Below, piece by piece: positions 1-10,123 of a stretch of DNA of 64,000 bases (position 1 is its first letter; each line of letters starts with the position of its first letter). A program made the position numbers and the translations under genes. The notes beneath the pieces were generated by a model. That model worked only from the letters and a program-made list of their open reading frames with translations. It searched no databases and was not told where the DNA came from. The stretch covers positions 530,847 to 594,846 of the forward strand of contig NZ_JACHGB010000001.1 of assembly GCF_014202215.1 (NCBI RefSeq), given 5' to 3'. The DNA is from Quisquiliibacterium transsilvanicum (GTDB lineage: Bacteria; Pseudomonadota; Gammaproteobacteria; Burkholderiales; Burkholderiaceae_E).

Positions 1-1
1 G

Positions 2-85
2 TGGATGGTCGCCTTCCCGGTGGTGCTGGTCGTGGCGCCGCTAGCGCGCCGAGCGGTGGCGCTGCTCGTATCGCCGAGGGCGTGA
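2..85 (+). CDS. DUF2798 family membrane protein, C-terminal end (partial)
   Basis: This is an open frame entering from the left edge and stopping with TGA at 83-85. Only 27 residues are visible: a hydrophobic stretch (WMVAFPVVLVVAPLARR) followed by a short basic tail. That pattern is how DUF2798 proteins end: these are small two-helix inner-membrane proteins of unknown function whose last helix carries a VAFPxVLxVAPLxRR signature. The start and first helix lie outside the window. The assignment is by motif only, from a very short fragment. Confidence 0.6.
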   Translation, partial: WMVAFPVVLVVAPLARRAVALLVSPRA

Positions 86-162
86 TCCGGCGAGCCGCAT
101 CGCACCAAAGAAGCCGACGCCCGCGGCACGCGATCGCCGCCGCGCGCCGCCCTGCCGCGACC

Positions 163-385
163 GTCGCCTTGTCCTACCCCACGACCGCGCCCGACCGCGC
201 GCTGCCCATGGGCCCCTGGCGGCCCGTGGTCGCACCGGGCGCCCCCCGCATCCGAGGCCGGACTGAAGGGGCTGATCCTGATCTCGCACGGCACGGGCGG
301 CACCGAACTGAACCACCACAACCTCGGCACGAAGCTTGCTCGCGATGGCTACCTGGTGGCGGCCGTGCGCCATGCCGGCAACCGC
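163..385 (+). pseudogene. Dienelactone hydrolase-like alpha/beta hydrolase relic, frameshifted and truncated
   Basis: Two consecutive pieces of one protein lie in different frames. From 163 one frame reads VALSYPTTAPDRALPMGPW, typical of the start of the predicted dienelactone hydrolase (COG4188) fold. From about 263 the next frame reads GLILISHGTGGTELNHHN and then LARDGYLVAAVRH, the oxyanion-loop region and following helix of the same family. Joining them needs a frameshift between about 240 and 262. Homology disappears after about 385, before the nucleophile Ser (GHSxGG) would be expected, so the catalytic residues are lost. It is a decayed gene, consistent with the other broken genes in the first 1.1 kb. 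Confidence 0.6.
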
Positions 386-550
386 ACCGGTCTCGCATCG
401 AGGCTTCGACCGGCCTTCTCGCCGTCGACACGGGCGGGCTCTTCAAGGGCTCGAGCTCGAGCAGAAGGGGCTTCCTTCAGGCGCCGCGCTCGTTGACCTC
501 TGTAGTCTGTGCCGCCGCCCACCTCACGGCTCTCTGCCCCTCTCGACGCT
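386..550. other. Non-coding remnant DNA
   Basis: No convincing reading frame was found in the stretch between the hydrolase relic and the HigA-type antitoxin. Overlapping frames here have arginine/serine-rich composition without family motifs. It is probably decayed sequence from the pseudogene region. Confidence 0.4.
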
Positions 551-910
551 CTACTGAACCCCCGCCATCAGGCTTTCGTACGGGATCTTCAACCCGTCGT
601 GCAGCCTCTTGACCATCCGCAGGCTCAACGGGCGCCGCCGGTTCAGAACTTCGGAGACGCGGCCGCTCTGCCCGATGTACGGCTCCAGATCGCGAGGCGT
701 CAGGCCGTCCTGCTCCATGCGGAACTTGATTGCGTCCACCGGATCGGCGGGCCCGAAGTCGTAGTGCATGTTCTCGTACGCTTCGATCAGCGTGACGAGC
801 ACGTCACGCTCGTCCGCCTGCGGGGCGTCCTCCGCGGCCTGGAAGATCTTCTCCAGGCGCCGGAAGGCACGTCGCAGGTCGTCCTCGCTTCGGATCGGCT
901 TAATGGTCAT
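551..910 (-). CDS. higA: HigA-type antitoxin, HTH transcriptional regulator
   Basis: A 119-residue protein of the COG5499 family, the antitoxin of HigBA-type modules in which the toxin gene comes first. The N-terminal half (IRSEDDLRRAFRRLEKIF, then DERDVLVTLIEAYE) is the family's helical toxin-binding region. The C-terminal half carries the helix-turn-helix (LTPRDLEPYIGQSGRVSEV, then RRRPLSLRMVKRLHDGL). The ATG at 910 is chosen because it overlaps the end of the upstream toxin remnant (stop at 900-902), the usual coupled arrangement. The frame can be extended to 946, but that adds residues unlike the family. The toxin is broken (see 900-1050), so this is an orphan antitoxin that could still act as a DNA-binding repressor. 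Confidence 0.85.
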   Translation of the reverse strand: MTIKPIRSEDDLRRAFRRLEKIFQAAEDAPQADERDVLVTLIEAYENMHYDFGPADPVDAIKFRMEQDGLTPRDLEPYIGQSGRVSEVLNRRRPLSLRMVKRLHDGLKIPYESLMAGVQ

Positions 911-1050
911 TCGCGGTCTCCACGTCGATGCGGTCGTATTGCCCATGCGTCCCGGCGAACTTCACCCACACGATGTCCGCCTGGTACTGCACCTGGACCA
1001 CCAGCCAGGTACTTGTTGCCGCCAATGTTGAACGCGACGCTGTTGTTGCC
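900..1050 (-). pseudogene. higB: HigB-type mRNA interferase toxin, frameshifted remnant
   Basis: The minus strand contains the C-terminal half of a HigB toxin in two frames. VAFNIGGNKY lies in one frame around 1015-1045; LVVQVQYQADIVWVKFAGTH then QYDRID continues in another frame down to a TAA at 900-902. The intact family reads FNIxGNKYRLVxxxxYxxxIVxVxFxGTHxxYDxID, so a single extra base in the Tyr-Leu junction (about 1011-1016) explains the break. The N-terminal half of the toxin is also not recognisable upstream. The remnant overlaps the start of the HigA-type antitoxin, preserving the original operon order. Confidence 0.7.
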
Positions 1051-1180
1051 GCAGTGATGCGCGAGAAGCTGCCCTCCGGGTTGTAGCGCGCCGAGATGCC
1101 CGGAGAGACGCCCTGCTCCCCCGAAGCCTGACCGCCGAGTTCCACGGTTGGGCCTGCCAGCGGAGTCCAGTTGACCCAAG

Positions 1181-1210
1181 TTGACCGAGTCGTAATCGAC
1201 CGATTACACT
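1181..1210 (+). promoter_or_regulatory. Promoter and inverted-repeat operator of the toxin-antitoxin operon
   Basis: A candidate -35 box TTGACC (1181-1186) and -10 box TACACT (1205-1210) are 18 bp apart. A perfect inverted repeat, GTAATCG-AC-CGATTAC (1192-1207), overlaps the -10 box. Its placement fits an autoregulatory operator bound by the antitoxin or the toxin-antitoxin complex, as is usual for type II modules. A second TTGACC copy lies at 1171-1176. The predicted transcription start falls at or next to the toxin GTG at 1217, so the message may be leaderless. Confidence 0.6.
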
Positions 1211-1216
1211 GGCATC

Positions 1217-1510
1217 GTGTATTCGATCAAGTCACTCCCGGAATTCACCGCCTGGCTGGATGGCTTGGACGACCCGACGGTACGCGGTCTCGTGGTCGCA
1301 CGCATCAAACGCCTGGAGCGCGGCCTGATGGGTGACGTCGAGCCCGTTGGCGAAGGCGTTTCCGAGCTTCGGATTCATTTCGGTGCGGGCTGGCAGCTGT
1401 ATTTCGCGCATCGAGGTACGAACATTGTCGTGCTCCTGGTCGGCGGTTCCAAGCGGACGCAGAAGGCTGACATCAAGCGGGCCAAGGCCCTGGCGGCGTT
1501 GCTGGACTGA
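1217..1510 (+). CDS. RelE/ParE superfamily toxin (addiction module killer protein)
   Basis: A 97-residue toxin of the COG3657 family, the HigB-like branch of the RelE/ParE superfamily; characterised RelE-fold relatives cleave mRNA on the ribosome. Family landmarks are present: MYSIKSLPEFTAWLDGL at the start, RIKRLERGLMGDVEPVGEGV then SELRIHFGAGWQLYF in the middle, and LLVGGSKRTQKADIKRAKAL at the end. Length is normal, so it looks intact. It starts with GTG at 1217 without a visible Shine-Dalgarno sequence; this start gives the usual family N-terminus. The antidote gene follows 14 bp after its stop, so the two form one operon in toxin-first order. Confidence 0.88.
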   Translation: MYSIKSLPEFTAWLDGLDDPTVRGLVVARIKRLERGLMGDVEPVGEGVSELRIHFGAGWQLYFAHRGTNIVVLLVGGSKRTQKADIKRAKALAALLD

Positions 1511-1524
1511 CAGGAGAAGTGAAA

Positions 1525-1830
1525 ATGACCAAACGAATCAAGGTCGACGAGTTGCCTGAGTTCGACGCCGCACCGTATCTGGATAGCGAAGCCTCCATCG
1601 CCGCGTATCTGACCGACATCCTCGATGCGAATGACGCGTCCCTTCTTGCCTCGGCGCTCGGGGACATTGCTCGCTCAAGAGGAATGACGGAGATTGCCAA
1701 GTCGGCAGGAATCACGCGCGAAGCACTCTACAAGGCACTTCGGCCGGACAGCGCGCCGCGCTTCGACACCGTTTCGCGCGTCTGCGCCGCGCTAGGCGTT
1801 CGCCTTGTGGCGATGCCCTTGCACGATTGA
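1525..1830 (+). CDS. Addiction module antidote protein, HTH (HigA-like)
   Basis: A 101-residue antidote of the COG3636 family, partner of the preceding toxin. It holds the family N-terminal motif (FDAAPYLDSEASIAAYLTD), the linker DASLLASALGDIARSRGMTE, and a helix-turn-helix (IAKSAGITREALYKAL) followed by FDTVSRVCAALGVRL. It should bind and neutralise the toxin and repress the operon through the inverted repeat at 1192-1207. ATG 1525 is preferred over GTG 1519 because AGGAG at 1512-1516 sits 8 nt upstream of it, while it would be only 2 nt from the GTG. Both genes look functional, in contrast to the HigBA relic beside them. Confidence 0.88.
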   Translation: MTKRIKVDELPEFDAAPYLDSEASIAAYLTDILDANDASLLASALGDIARSRGMTEIAKSAGITREALYKALRPDSAPRFDTVSRVCAALGVRLVAMPLHD

Positions 1831-1841
1831 ACCAGGGCGAT

Positions 1842-1887
1842 GCCGGGCTTGCCTCGGTGACTAGGCCTACTCGACGAGGCTCCCGGC
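1842..1887. terminator. Hairpin between antidote gene and convergent guaA
   Basis: Two nested inverted repeats, GCCGGG/CCCGGC (1842-1847 with 1882-1887) and GCCTCG/CGAGGC (1851-1856 with 1875-1880), form a long hairpin between the convergent antidote and guaA genes. There is no T-tract, so it may act as a boundary structure rather than a classical intrinsic terminator. Confidence 0.3.
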
Positions 1888-1922
1888 ACGCGCGCTGCGC
1901 GGATCCAGGCCTCGAATGCCCC

Positions 1923-3554
1923 CTACTCCCACTCGATCGTCGCCGGCGGCTTCCCGGAGATGTCGTAAACCACCCGGTTCAACCCCCGCACCTCGTTGAT
2001 GATCCGGTTCGACACCCGGCCCAGCAGCTCGTGCGGCAGGTGCGCCCAGTGCGCGGTCATGAAGTCGGAGGTCTGCACGGCGCGCAGCGCCACCACGTGC
2101 TCGTAGGTGCGGCCGTCGCCCATCACGCCCACCGAGCGCACCGGCAGGAACACGGCAAAGGCCTGGCTGGTGAGGTCGTACCAGTTGCGGCCCACGTCGC
2201 CTTCGGCGCACAGGTCGGCGGCGGCGTCGCGCGCGGTGGCTTTGGTGCCGCGCAGTTCTTCGATGAAGATCGCGTCGGCGCGGCGCAGCAGGTCGGCATG
2301 CTCGGCCTTCACCTCGCCGAGGATGCGCACGCCCAGGCCGGGGCCGGGGAAGGGATGGCGGTAGACCATCTCGCGCGGCAGGCCCAGCGCCACGCCGAGC
2401 TCGCGCACCTCGTCCTTGAAGAGATCGCGCAGCGGCTCGAGCAGCTTCAGGTGCAGGGTGTCAGGCAGGCCGCCCACGTTGTGGTGCGACTTGATCGTGT
2501 GGGCCTTCTTGCCCTTGGCGCCGGCTGACTCGATGACGTCCGGGTAGATGGTGCCCTGGGCCAGCCACTTCGCGTCCTCGATCTTGCCGGCCTCACGCTG
2601 GAACAGGTGAACGAATTCGCGGCCGATCACCTTGCGCTTGGCCTCGGGGTCGGACACGCCGACCAGCTCGCCCATGAACTCGGCGCTGGCGTCGACGTGC
2701 ACCACGCGCACGCCCAGGTTGCGCGCGAAGATGTCCATCACCTGCTCGGCCTCGTTCAGGCGCAGCAGGCCGTGGTCGACGAAGACGCAGGTGAGCTGGT
2801 CGCCGATGGCGCGGTGGATCAGCGCCGCGGCAACCGAGGAATCGACGCCGCCCGACAGCCCGAGGATCACCCGGTCCTGGCCCACCTGCTCGCGGATGCG
2901 CGACACCGCCTCGTCGACGAAGCCGGGCATGGTCCAGTCGCCGCGGGCCTTGCAGATGTCGATCACGAAGCGCTGCAGCATCGCGCTGCCCTGCTTCGTG
3001 TGGGTGACCTCAGGGTGCCACTGCACGCCGTAGAAGCCGCGCCAGTCGTCGGCCATCGCGGCCACCGGACAGCTCTCGGTGGAGGCCATCAGCACGAAAC
3101 CCTCGGGCATCTGCGTGACCTTGTCGCCATGGCTCATCCAGACGTCGAGCAGGCCGTGGCCCTCTTCGTTGCGGGCGTCCTCTATGCCCTCGAGCAGCTT
3201 CGTGTGGCCGCGCGCCCTCACCCGCGCATGGCCGAACTCGCGCACATGGCCGGCGTCGACCGCGCCGCCGAGCTGTTCGGCCATGGTCTGCATTCCGTAG
3301 CAGATGCCCAGCACCGGAACGCCTGCCTCGAAGACCAGGTGCGGTGCGCGCGGCGTCTCGGCCTCAGTGACCGAGCTGGGCCCGCCGGAGAGGATGACGC
3401 CGCGCAGGGACTTCTCGTCAGTCCAGGCCTTCAGCGTCTCTTCGGCGCCGTCGTAAGGGTGGATCTCGCAGAACACCTGCATTTCCCGCACGCGGCGGGC
3501 GATCAGCTGGGTGACCTGCGACCCGAAATCGATGATGAGGATCTTGTCGTGCAT
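1923..3554 (-). CDS. guaA: GMP synthase (glutamine-hydrolysing)
   Basis: Converts XMP, ATP and glutamine to GMP, the last step of guanine nucleotide synthesis in the cytoplasm. The 543 residues are full length. The N-terminal class I glutamine amidotransferase domain (about 1-200) has the nucleophile Cys85 in GICYGMQ and the His/Glu pair in WHPEVTHT. The ATP-pyrophosphatase domain carries the PP-loop [15 protein letters not shown] (near residue 235). The C-terminal dimerisation domain ends in [17 protein letters not shown]. It lies 109 bp downstream of guaB in the same direction, the standard guaBA operon. Confidence 0.98.
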   Translation of the reverse strand: MHDKILIIDFGSQVTQLIARRVREMQVFCEIHPYDGAEETLKAWTDEKSLRGVILSGGPSSVTEAETPRAPHLVFEAGVPVLGICYGMQTMAEQLGGAVDAGHVREFGHARVRARGHTKLLEGIEDARNEEGHGLLDVWMSHGDKVTQMPEGFVLMASTESCPVAAMADDWRGFYGVQWHPEVTHTKQGSAMLQRFVIDICKARGDWTMPGFVDEAVSRIREQVGQDRVILGLSGGVDSSVAAALIHRAIGDQLTCVFVDHGLLRLNEAEQVMDIFARNLGVRVVHVDASAEFMGELVGVSDPEAKRKVIGREFVHLFQREAGKIEDAKWLAQGTIYPDVIESAGAKGKKAHTIKSHHNVGGLPDTLHLKLLEPLRDLFKDEVRELGVALGLPREMVYRHPFPGPGLGVRILGEVKAEHADLLRRADAIFIEELRGTKATARDAAADLCAEGDVGRNWYDLTSQAFAVFLPVRSVGVMGDGRTYEHVVALRAVQTSDFMTAHWAHLPHELLGRVSNRIINEVRGLNRVVYDISGKPPATIEWE

Positions 3555-3663
3555 CTTCGTTGTTCTCCAAGCGGCCGCGTCGCGCGAAGCGGGAGCCAGA
3601 AACCGAACCGCCGGCCGCGCCTTCTTCGAGGCGGACCGGCGGCAACGGGAAGGGGGCCGAGCT

Positions 3664-5956
<2,293 letters not shown>

Positions 5957-5959
5957 GCT

Positions 5960-6289
5960 TCAGCGCCCCGCCCCGCTCCATTTGTCCCGCGCCTGAGCGG
6001 CGCGACGATGCGCCACCCGGCGCTGGCGCGCGACCTTCGGGTCGACGGTCAGCGGGCCGAGCAGTTCGATCCGGTCGCCCTCGCGCAGCGGATGCCCGGC
6101 CGCGCGGCTGCGCCCATGGACTGCGACTGTCAGCGTACCGGCCTCGACGGCCTGGACTTCGTCCGCCGCCAGCAGGCCGGCCCGAAGCGCATGCGCCAGC
6201 GCACCCGCGACAGTCGCTCCCGCCGGCAGATCGAGGGCATCGCAACGGACCTCGTCCCCCGCGGCGCGCGCCAGCGTCACGTGAAGCAT
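5960..6289 (-). CDS. rnfH: RnfH family protein (UPF0125)
   Basis: A 109-residue beta-grasp (ubiquitin-like) protein of the RnfH/RatB family. Typical features are the N-terminal strand MLHVTLARA, the central LTVAVHGRSRAAGHPLREGD and the closing IELLGPLTVDPKVARQRRV; the tail is basic. Its biochemical role is not established; it is often encoded beside ratA, as here (4 bp after the ratA stop), or with the rnf electron-transport genes. It ends 3 bp from the convergent DUF4124 gene. Confidence 0.9.
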   Translation of the reverse strand: MLHVTLARAAGDEVRCDALDLPAGATVAGALAHALRAGLLAADEVQAVEAGTLTVAVHGRSRAAGHPLREGDRIELLGPLTVDPKVARQRRVAHRRAAQARDKWSGAGR

Positions 6290-6293
6290 CGGC

Positions 6294-6755
6294 TCAGCCG
6301 CCCTGCCCGCCCGGGGCCGGCGGGCTGCGATAGACCTGGTCGGCGCGGCGCACGAAGGCGTCGACGAACGACCTGGCGATGTGATCGAAGACCGGCACCA
6401 GTGCCTGCCCGAGCAGTCCGCTCTTGAACGCATAGTCCAGCCGGAACTCCACCTTGCACGCGTCGTGGCGCAGCGTGTTGAAGTGCCAGAGCCCGTCGAG
6501 GCGGGAGAAGGGACCCTCGCGCAAGGCCATGCCGATGCGGTGCGGCGAGTGCAGCGTGTTCTCGGTGGTGAAGGATTGGCGGATGCCCCGGTAGTCGATG
6601 GCGACGGTCGCAAGCATCCGCTGCCGCGAGCGCTCGTGCACGGTGCTGCCGCCGCACCACGGCAGGAACTGGGGATAGTCCTCCACCGCCTGGACGAGCT
6701 CGAACATCTGTTCGGCGCTATGGGTCAGGAGGACCGACTTGTGGACCGAGGGCAT
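6294..6755 (-). CDS. ratA: RatA/COQ10 family START-domain protein
   Basis: A 153-residue START-like (polyketide cyclase/COQ10) protein, complete and of normal length. Recognisable blocks are SVLLTHSAEQMFELVQAVED, YPQFLPWCGGSTV, the central strand FSRLDGLWHFNTL and the final amphipathic helix (VPVFDHIARSFVDAFVRRAD). Members are proposed to bind ubiquinone and assist respiratory electron transfer; in E. coli RatA has also been described as inhibiting 70S ribosome association, so the toxin label is debated. It is divergent from smpB and followed by rnfH, the usual arrangement. Confidence 0.92.
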   Translation of the reverse strand: MPSVHKSVLLTHSAEQMFELVQAVEDYPQFLPWCGGSTVHERSRQRMLATVAIDYRGIRQSFTTENTLHSPHRIGMALREGPFSRLDGLWHFNTLRHDACKVEFRLDYAFKSGLLGQALVPVFDHIARSFVDAFVRRADQVYRSPPAPGGQGG

Positions 6756-6782
6756 GGAACGAAGGCTGGTGGACCCGCACTG

Positions 6783-6804
6783 CTAGAATCGGCCAGCATT
6801 CTAG
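6783..6804. promoter_or_regulatory. Symmetric divergent -10 region of ratA and smpB
   Basis: The inverted repeat CTAGAAT-N8-ATTCTAG contains a TAGAAT -10 box on each strand (plus strand 6784-6789 toward smpB; minus strand 6803-6798 toward ratA). Each predicted transcription start would fall inside or beside the other promoter's -10 box. No strong -35 box was seen on either side. Confidence 0.5.
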
Positions 6805-6855
6805 CGCGCCGGCACCCCTCCCTTCCGCCGGCCGACCTCCGGACCCGCAACACGC

Positions 6856-7299
6856 ATGAGCATCGCCGAAAACAGGAAGGCCCTGCACGACTACTCCATC
6901 GAGGAGCGATTCGAGGCCGGGCTCGTTCTCGAGGGCTGGGAGGTCAAGGCGATCCGCGCGGGCCGCGCTCAGATCAAGGAAGGCTACGTGATCGTGCGCG
7001 GCGCGGAACTGTTCCTGGTCGGTGCGCACATCACGCCGCTGCCCGAGGCGTCGACCCACGTGAAGGCCGATCCCACGCGCACCCGCAAGCTGCTGATGCA
7101 CGCGGGCGAGATCCACAAGCTGATCGGGAAGGTGGAGCGCGCCGGCTACACGCTGGTGCCGCTGGACCTGCACTACAAGGGCGGCCGCGTGAAGCTCTCG
7201 ATTGGGCTGGCCAAGGGCAAGAAGCAGTTCGACAAGCGCGCCACCGAGAAGGATCGTGAGTGGCAGCGCGAGAAGGACCGCCTGCTCAAGGTGAAGTAG
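6856..7299 (+). CDS. smpB: SsrA-binding protein SmpB
   Basis: Binds tmRNA and delivers it to stalled ribosomes for trans-translation, which rescues the ribosome and tags the nascent peptide for ClpXP and Lon. The 147-residue product has the OB-fold core ([38 protein letters not shown], then the [16 protein letters not shown] strand). It ends with the basic tail ([12 protein letters not shown]) that enters the decoding centre. Its client proteases are encoded later in the window. The ssrA RNA gene is not in the window. Confidence 0.98.
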   Translation: MSIAENRKALHDYSIEERFEAGLVLEGWEVKAIRAGRAQIKEGYVIVRGAELFLVGAHITPLPEASTHVKADPTRTRKLLMHAGEIHKLIGKVERAGYTLVPLDLHYKGGRVKLSIGLAKGKKQFDKRATEKDREWQREKDRLLKVK

Positions 7300-7386
7300 C
7301 GGCGCGCGGGGGCAAGTGACCCGGCCGTCCGCGAGGGCCGGGCGCGAGGCTCAGCACAAGACCCCGCGCGGGGTTCAGGGCGAGAT

Positions 7387-8328
7387 TCAGCGCGGCGGAG
7401 GCACCTGGCCAGCGGAAGGCTGGCGGACCACGGCCATCGCGCTGGCCACCAGTCCGGACAGGTCGCCGAGATTGGCGGGCACGATCATCGTGTTGTTGGT
7501 CCTGGCCATGCCGGCGATCGCCTCGACGTACTTCTCCGCCACCCTCAGGTTCACTGCGTCGATGCCCCCGGGCTGGCGGATCGCTGCGGCAACGCGCTCG
7601 ATGGCCTTGGCGCTCGCGTCGGCCAGCGCCGAGATGGCCGCGGCCTCGCCGAGCGCGCGGTTCACCTCGCCCTGCCTGTCGCCCTCGGAGCGCTGAATCT
7701 GCGCCTCGCGCTCGCCGGTTGCGATGTTGATCTGCTCCTGCTTGCGCCCCTCGGAGGCTGCGATCAGCGCGCGCTTCTCGCGTTCCGCCGTAATCTGCGC
7801 CTGCATCGAGCGCAGGATTTCCTGCGGCGGCGTGAGGTCCTTGATTTCATAGCGCAGCACCTTCACGCCCCAGTTGGTGGCGGCCTCGTCGAGCGCGGCC
7901 ACGACGTTGGAGTTGATCAGTCCGCGCTCCTCGAAGGTGCGGTCGAGCTCGAGCTTGCCGATCACCGAGCGCAGCGTGGTCTGCGCGAGCTGGGTGATGG
8001 CGACCACGTAGTTGCTGGCCCCGTAGGAGGCCCGCATCGGATCGGTGACCTGGAAATACAGCACGCCGTCTACGGTGAGCTGAGTGTTGTCGCGCGTGAT
8101 GCAGACCTGGCTCGGCACGTCCATCGGGATCTCCTTCAGCGAGTGCCGGTAGGCCACCCGGTCGACGAAGGGGATCAGGAAATTCAGGCCTGGCGTCAGC
8201 GTACGGTCGTACTTGCCGAGCCGTTCGACGATCCAGGCGTGCTGCTGCGGCACGACCTTGATCGCGCGGAACACGAAGACCACTGCGAGGACCAGGACGA
8301 TCAGTGCGAACGCGATGCTGCCGGGCAT
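7387..8328 (-). CDS. SPFH/stomatin-like membrane protein (QmcA/paraslipin type)
   Basis: A 313-residue stomatin/prohibitin homologue. It has an N-terminal membrane anchor (IAFALIVLVLAVVFVF), then the SPFH domain (from QQHAWIVERLGKYDRTLTPG through LDRTFEERGLINSNVVAALD). A charged coiled coil follows (ITAEREKRALIAASEGRKQE, then RQGEVNRALGEAAAISALAD). Such proteins oligomerise into inner-membrane scaffolds linked to membrane-protein quality control. It lies 23 bp downstream of an NfeD protein, the conserved partner. QmcA is the nearest named relative; the cellular role is inferred. Confidence 0.92.
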   Translation of the reverse strand: MPGSIAFALIVLVLAVVFVFRAIKVVPQQHAWIVERLGKYDRTLTPGLNFLIPFVDRVAYRHSLKEIPMDVPSQVCITRDNTQLTVDGVLYFQVTDPMRASYGASNYVVAITQLAQTTLRSVIGKLELDRTFEERGLINSNVVAALDEAATNWGVKVLRYEIKDLTPPQEILRSMQAQITAEREKRALIAASEGRKQEQINIATGEREAQIQRSEGDRQGEVNRALGEAAAISALADASAKAIERVAAAIRQPGGIDAVNLRVAEKYVEAIAGMARTNNTMIVPANLGDLSGLVASAMAVVRQPSAGQVPPPR

Positions 8329-8351
8329 TTGGTGATTCTCCGGAAAAGGGA

Positions 8352-8807
8352 TCAGGTCGAGGCCGGATCGGACGGCGGGACGACGCGGGACAGGATCAGG
8401 CGGCTGCCGTCGATGCGCTCGATCACGTGCTCGCCGGGCTGCGCTGCGCGCGTGTCACGGGGATCGAGCTCCGCGGCCCAGTCCGCCCCGCGGTAGACGA
8501 CGCGGGCACGCCGATCGGCGTCCCAGTGGTCGACATGCACGCGCTCGCCGATGTCGAGCAGAACGTCGCGGCCTGCGCGAAACGAGGTGCGCCCAAGCCG
8601 TCGGCCGAACTTGCGCAGCAGGAGCCAGCCGACGATCGAGATTGCAGCCGCGGCAATCAACTGGAATGCGAAGCCTCCGCCGGCCCATGCGACCAGGCCG
8701 CCGGCTGCGAAGCCGAGCGCGAGAACCAGCATGTAGAAGGTGGGCGTGAGCATCTCCAGCATGCCGAGCAGCACCGCCAACCCCCACCACAACCAGTACG
8801 ACTCCAT
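8352..8807 (-). CDS. NfeD family membrane protein
   Basis: A 151-residue short NfeD (NfeD1b-like) protein. Closely spaced transmembrane segments fill the N-terminal half (YWLWWGLAVLLGMLEM, then LVLALGFAAGGLVAW and LIAAAAISIVGWLLL). A C-terminal OB-fold domain (about 85-151) includes RRARVVYRGADWAAEL and EHVIERIDGSRLIL. NfeD proteins pair with SPFH proteins, and the stomatin gene follows immediately. ATG 8807 is chosen because it begins the first membrane helix; longer upstream frames have no family similarity. It is divergent from the substrate-binding protein at 8914. Confidence 0.9.
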   Translation of the reverse strand: MESYWLWWGLAVLLGMLEMLTPTFYMLVLALGFAAGGLVAWAGGGFAFQLIAAAAISIVGWLLLRKFGRRLGRTSFRAGRDVLLDIGERVHVDHWDADRRARVVYRGADWAAELDPRDTRAAQPGEHVIERIDGSRLILSRVVPPSDPAST

Positions 8808-8913
8808 CGCGTCCTCCCTCGTGCATGCTAGCATTCCCGCGGCAGAGCGGGGACCGGACCGCCCCCGGGAAGACAGCCGGACTCGCGCCGCAATCCCCAC
8901 CAGGAGACACAGG

Positions 8914-10053
8914 ATGCAACTGAAGCTGATGAGCATGGCGTGCGCCGCGGCGTTCGCCTTCGGAGCGGGCGCGGCGGGCGCACAGACGGTCGTCAAGCTC
9001 GGCCACGTCGGCCCGCTGACCGGCAACATCGCGCAGCTCGGCAAGGACAACGAAGCCGGCGCCCGGATGGCGATCGACGAGCTGAACGCCAAGAAGCTGA
9101 AGATCGGCGGCCAGGAAGTGAAGTTCGAACTGCTCTCCGAGGACGACGCCGCGGACCCGAAACAGGGCACGGCCGCAGCGCAGAAGCTGGTCGACGCCAA
9201 GGTGAACGGCGTGATCGGTCACCTGAACTCGGGCACCACGATCCCCGCCTCCAGGATCTACAGCGAAGCCGGAATTCCCCAGATCTCGCCCTCCTCCACC
9301 GCGCCCAAATACACGCAGCAGGGCTTCAAGACCGCGTACCGCGTGGTGGCCAACGACGGGCAGCTCGGTGGGGCACTCGGCCGTTACGCGGTGACCGAGC
9401 TCAAGGCCAGGACGATCGCGGTGATCGACGACCGCACCGCCTACGGCCAGGGCGTGGCGGACGAATTCGCCAAGGCGGTCAAGGCCGCCGGCGGCCAGGT
9501 TTCCGGGCGCGAGTACACCAACGACAAGGCTACCGACTTCAGCGCGATCCTCACCAAGCTGAAAGGCAAGAAGCCTGACCTCGTCTTCTTCGGCGGAATG
9601 AACGCGGCGGCCGGCCCCATGCTGCGCCAGATGAAGCAGCTCGGCATGCAGGTCAAGTACATGGGCGGCGACGGCATCTGCACCGGCGACATGCCCCAGC
9701 TGGCCGGCGACGGCATGGCCGACGGCCAGGTGATCTGCGCCGAGGCCGGCGGCGTCGAGGGAGAGCAGCTCAAGGTCATGGAGGACTTCCGCACGCGCTT
9801 CAAGTCGAAGTTCAACATGGACGTGCTGCTGTACGCGCCCTACGTGTACGACGCCACGATGACGATGGTGGCGGCGATGCAGAAGGCGGACTCGACCGAT
9901 CCGAAGAAGTACCTGCCGGTGCTCGCGAAGATCAAGTACGAGGGCGTGACGGGAACGATCTCCTTCGACTCCAAGGGCGACATCCGCAACGGCGCGCTGA
10001 CGCTGTACACCTTCAAGGGCGGAAAGCGCGAGGCGATGCGCGTGGTCCGCTGA
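8914..10053 (+). CDS. Branched-chain amino acid ABC transporter substrate-binding protein
   Basis: A 379-residue periplasmic type I binding protein of the LivJ/LivK family. The signal peptide (MQLKLMSMACAAAFAFGAGA, cleaved near GAQ) precedes the mature start VVKLGHVGPLTGNIAQLGKD. Ligand-pocket landmarks include GVIGHLNSGTTIPASRIYSE and ISPSSTAPKYTQQGFKTAYR. GGAGA lies upstream of ATG 8914. No permease or ATPase genes are nearby, so it works with components encoded elsewhere. Leucine, isoleucine and valine are the default ligands, but members also bind other amino acids or aromatics. A strong hairpin terminator follows at 10124. Confidence 0.93.
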   Translation: MQLKLMSMACAAAFAFGAGAAGAQTVVKLGHVGPLTGNIAQLGKDNEAGARMAIDELNAKKLKIGGQEVKFELLSEDDAADPKQGTAAAQKLVDAKVNGVIGHLNSGTTIPASRIYSEAGIPQISPSSTAPKYTQQGFKTAYRVVANDGQLGGALGRYAVTELKARTIAVIDDRTAYGQGVADEFAKAVKAAGGQVSGREYTNDKATDFSAILTKLKGKKPDLVFFGGMNAAAGPMLRQMKQLGMQVKYMGGDGICTGDMPQLAGDGMADGQVICAEAGGVEGEQLKVMEDFRTRFKSKFNMDVLLYAPYVYDATMTMVAAMQKADSTDPKKYLPVLAKIKYEGVTGTISFDSKGDIRNGALTLYTFKGGKREAMRVVR

Positions 10054-10123
10054 CCGATGCGGGCCGGCGGCGCAGGCCGCAGGCCCGCCTGTCGATGCGC
10101 CCGACGGCGATCGATCGGGCAGG

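Noticed and set aside
1-612. A 203-codon frame at the left edge on the plus strand
   Set aside because: Only a short internal part resembles a real family, and it continues in another frame, so it is treated as a pseudogene rather than a gene.
7361-7374. 14-bp palindrome ACCCCGCGCGGGGT after smpB as a terminator
   Set aside because: No T-tract follows on either strand and such GC palindromes are common in this composition.
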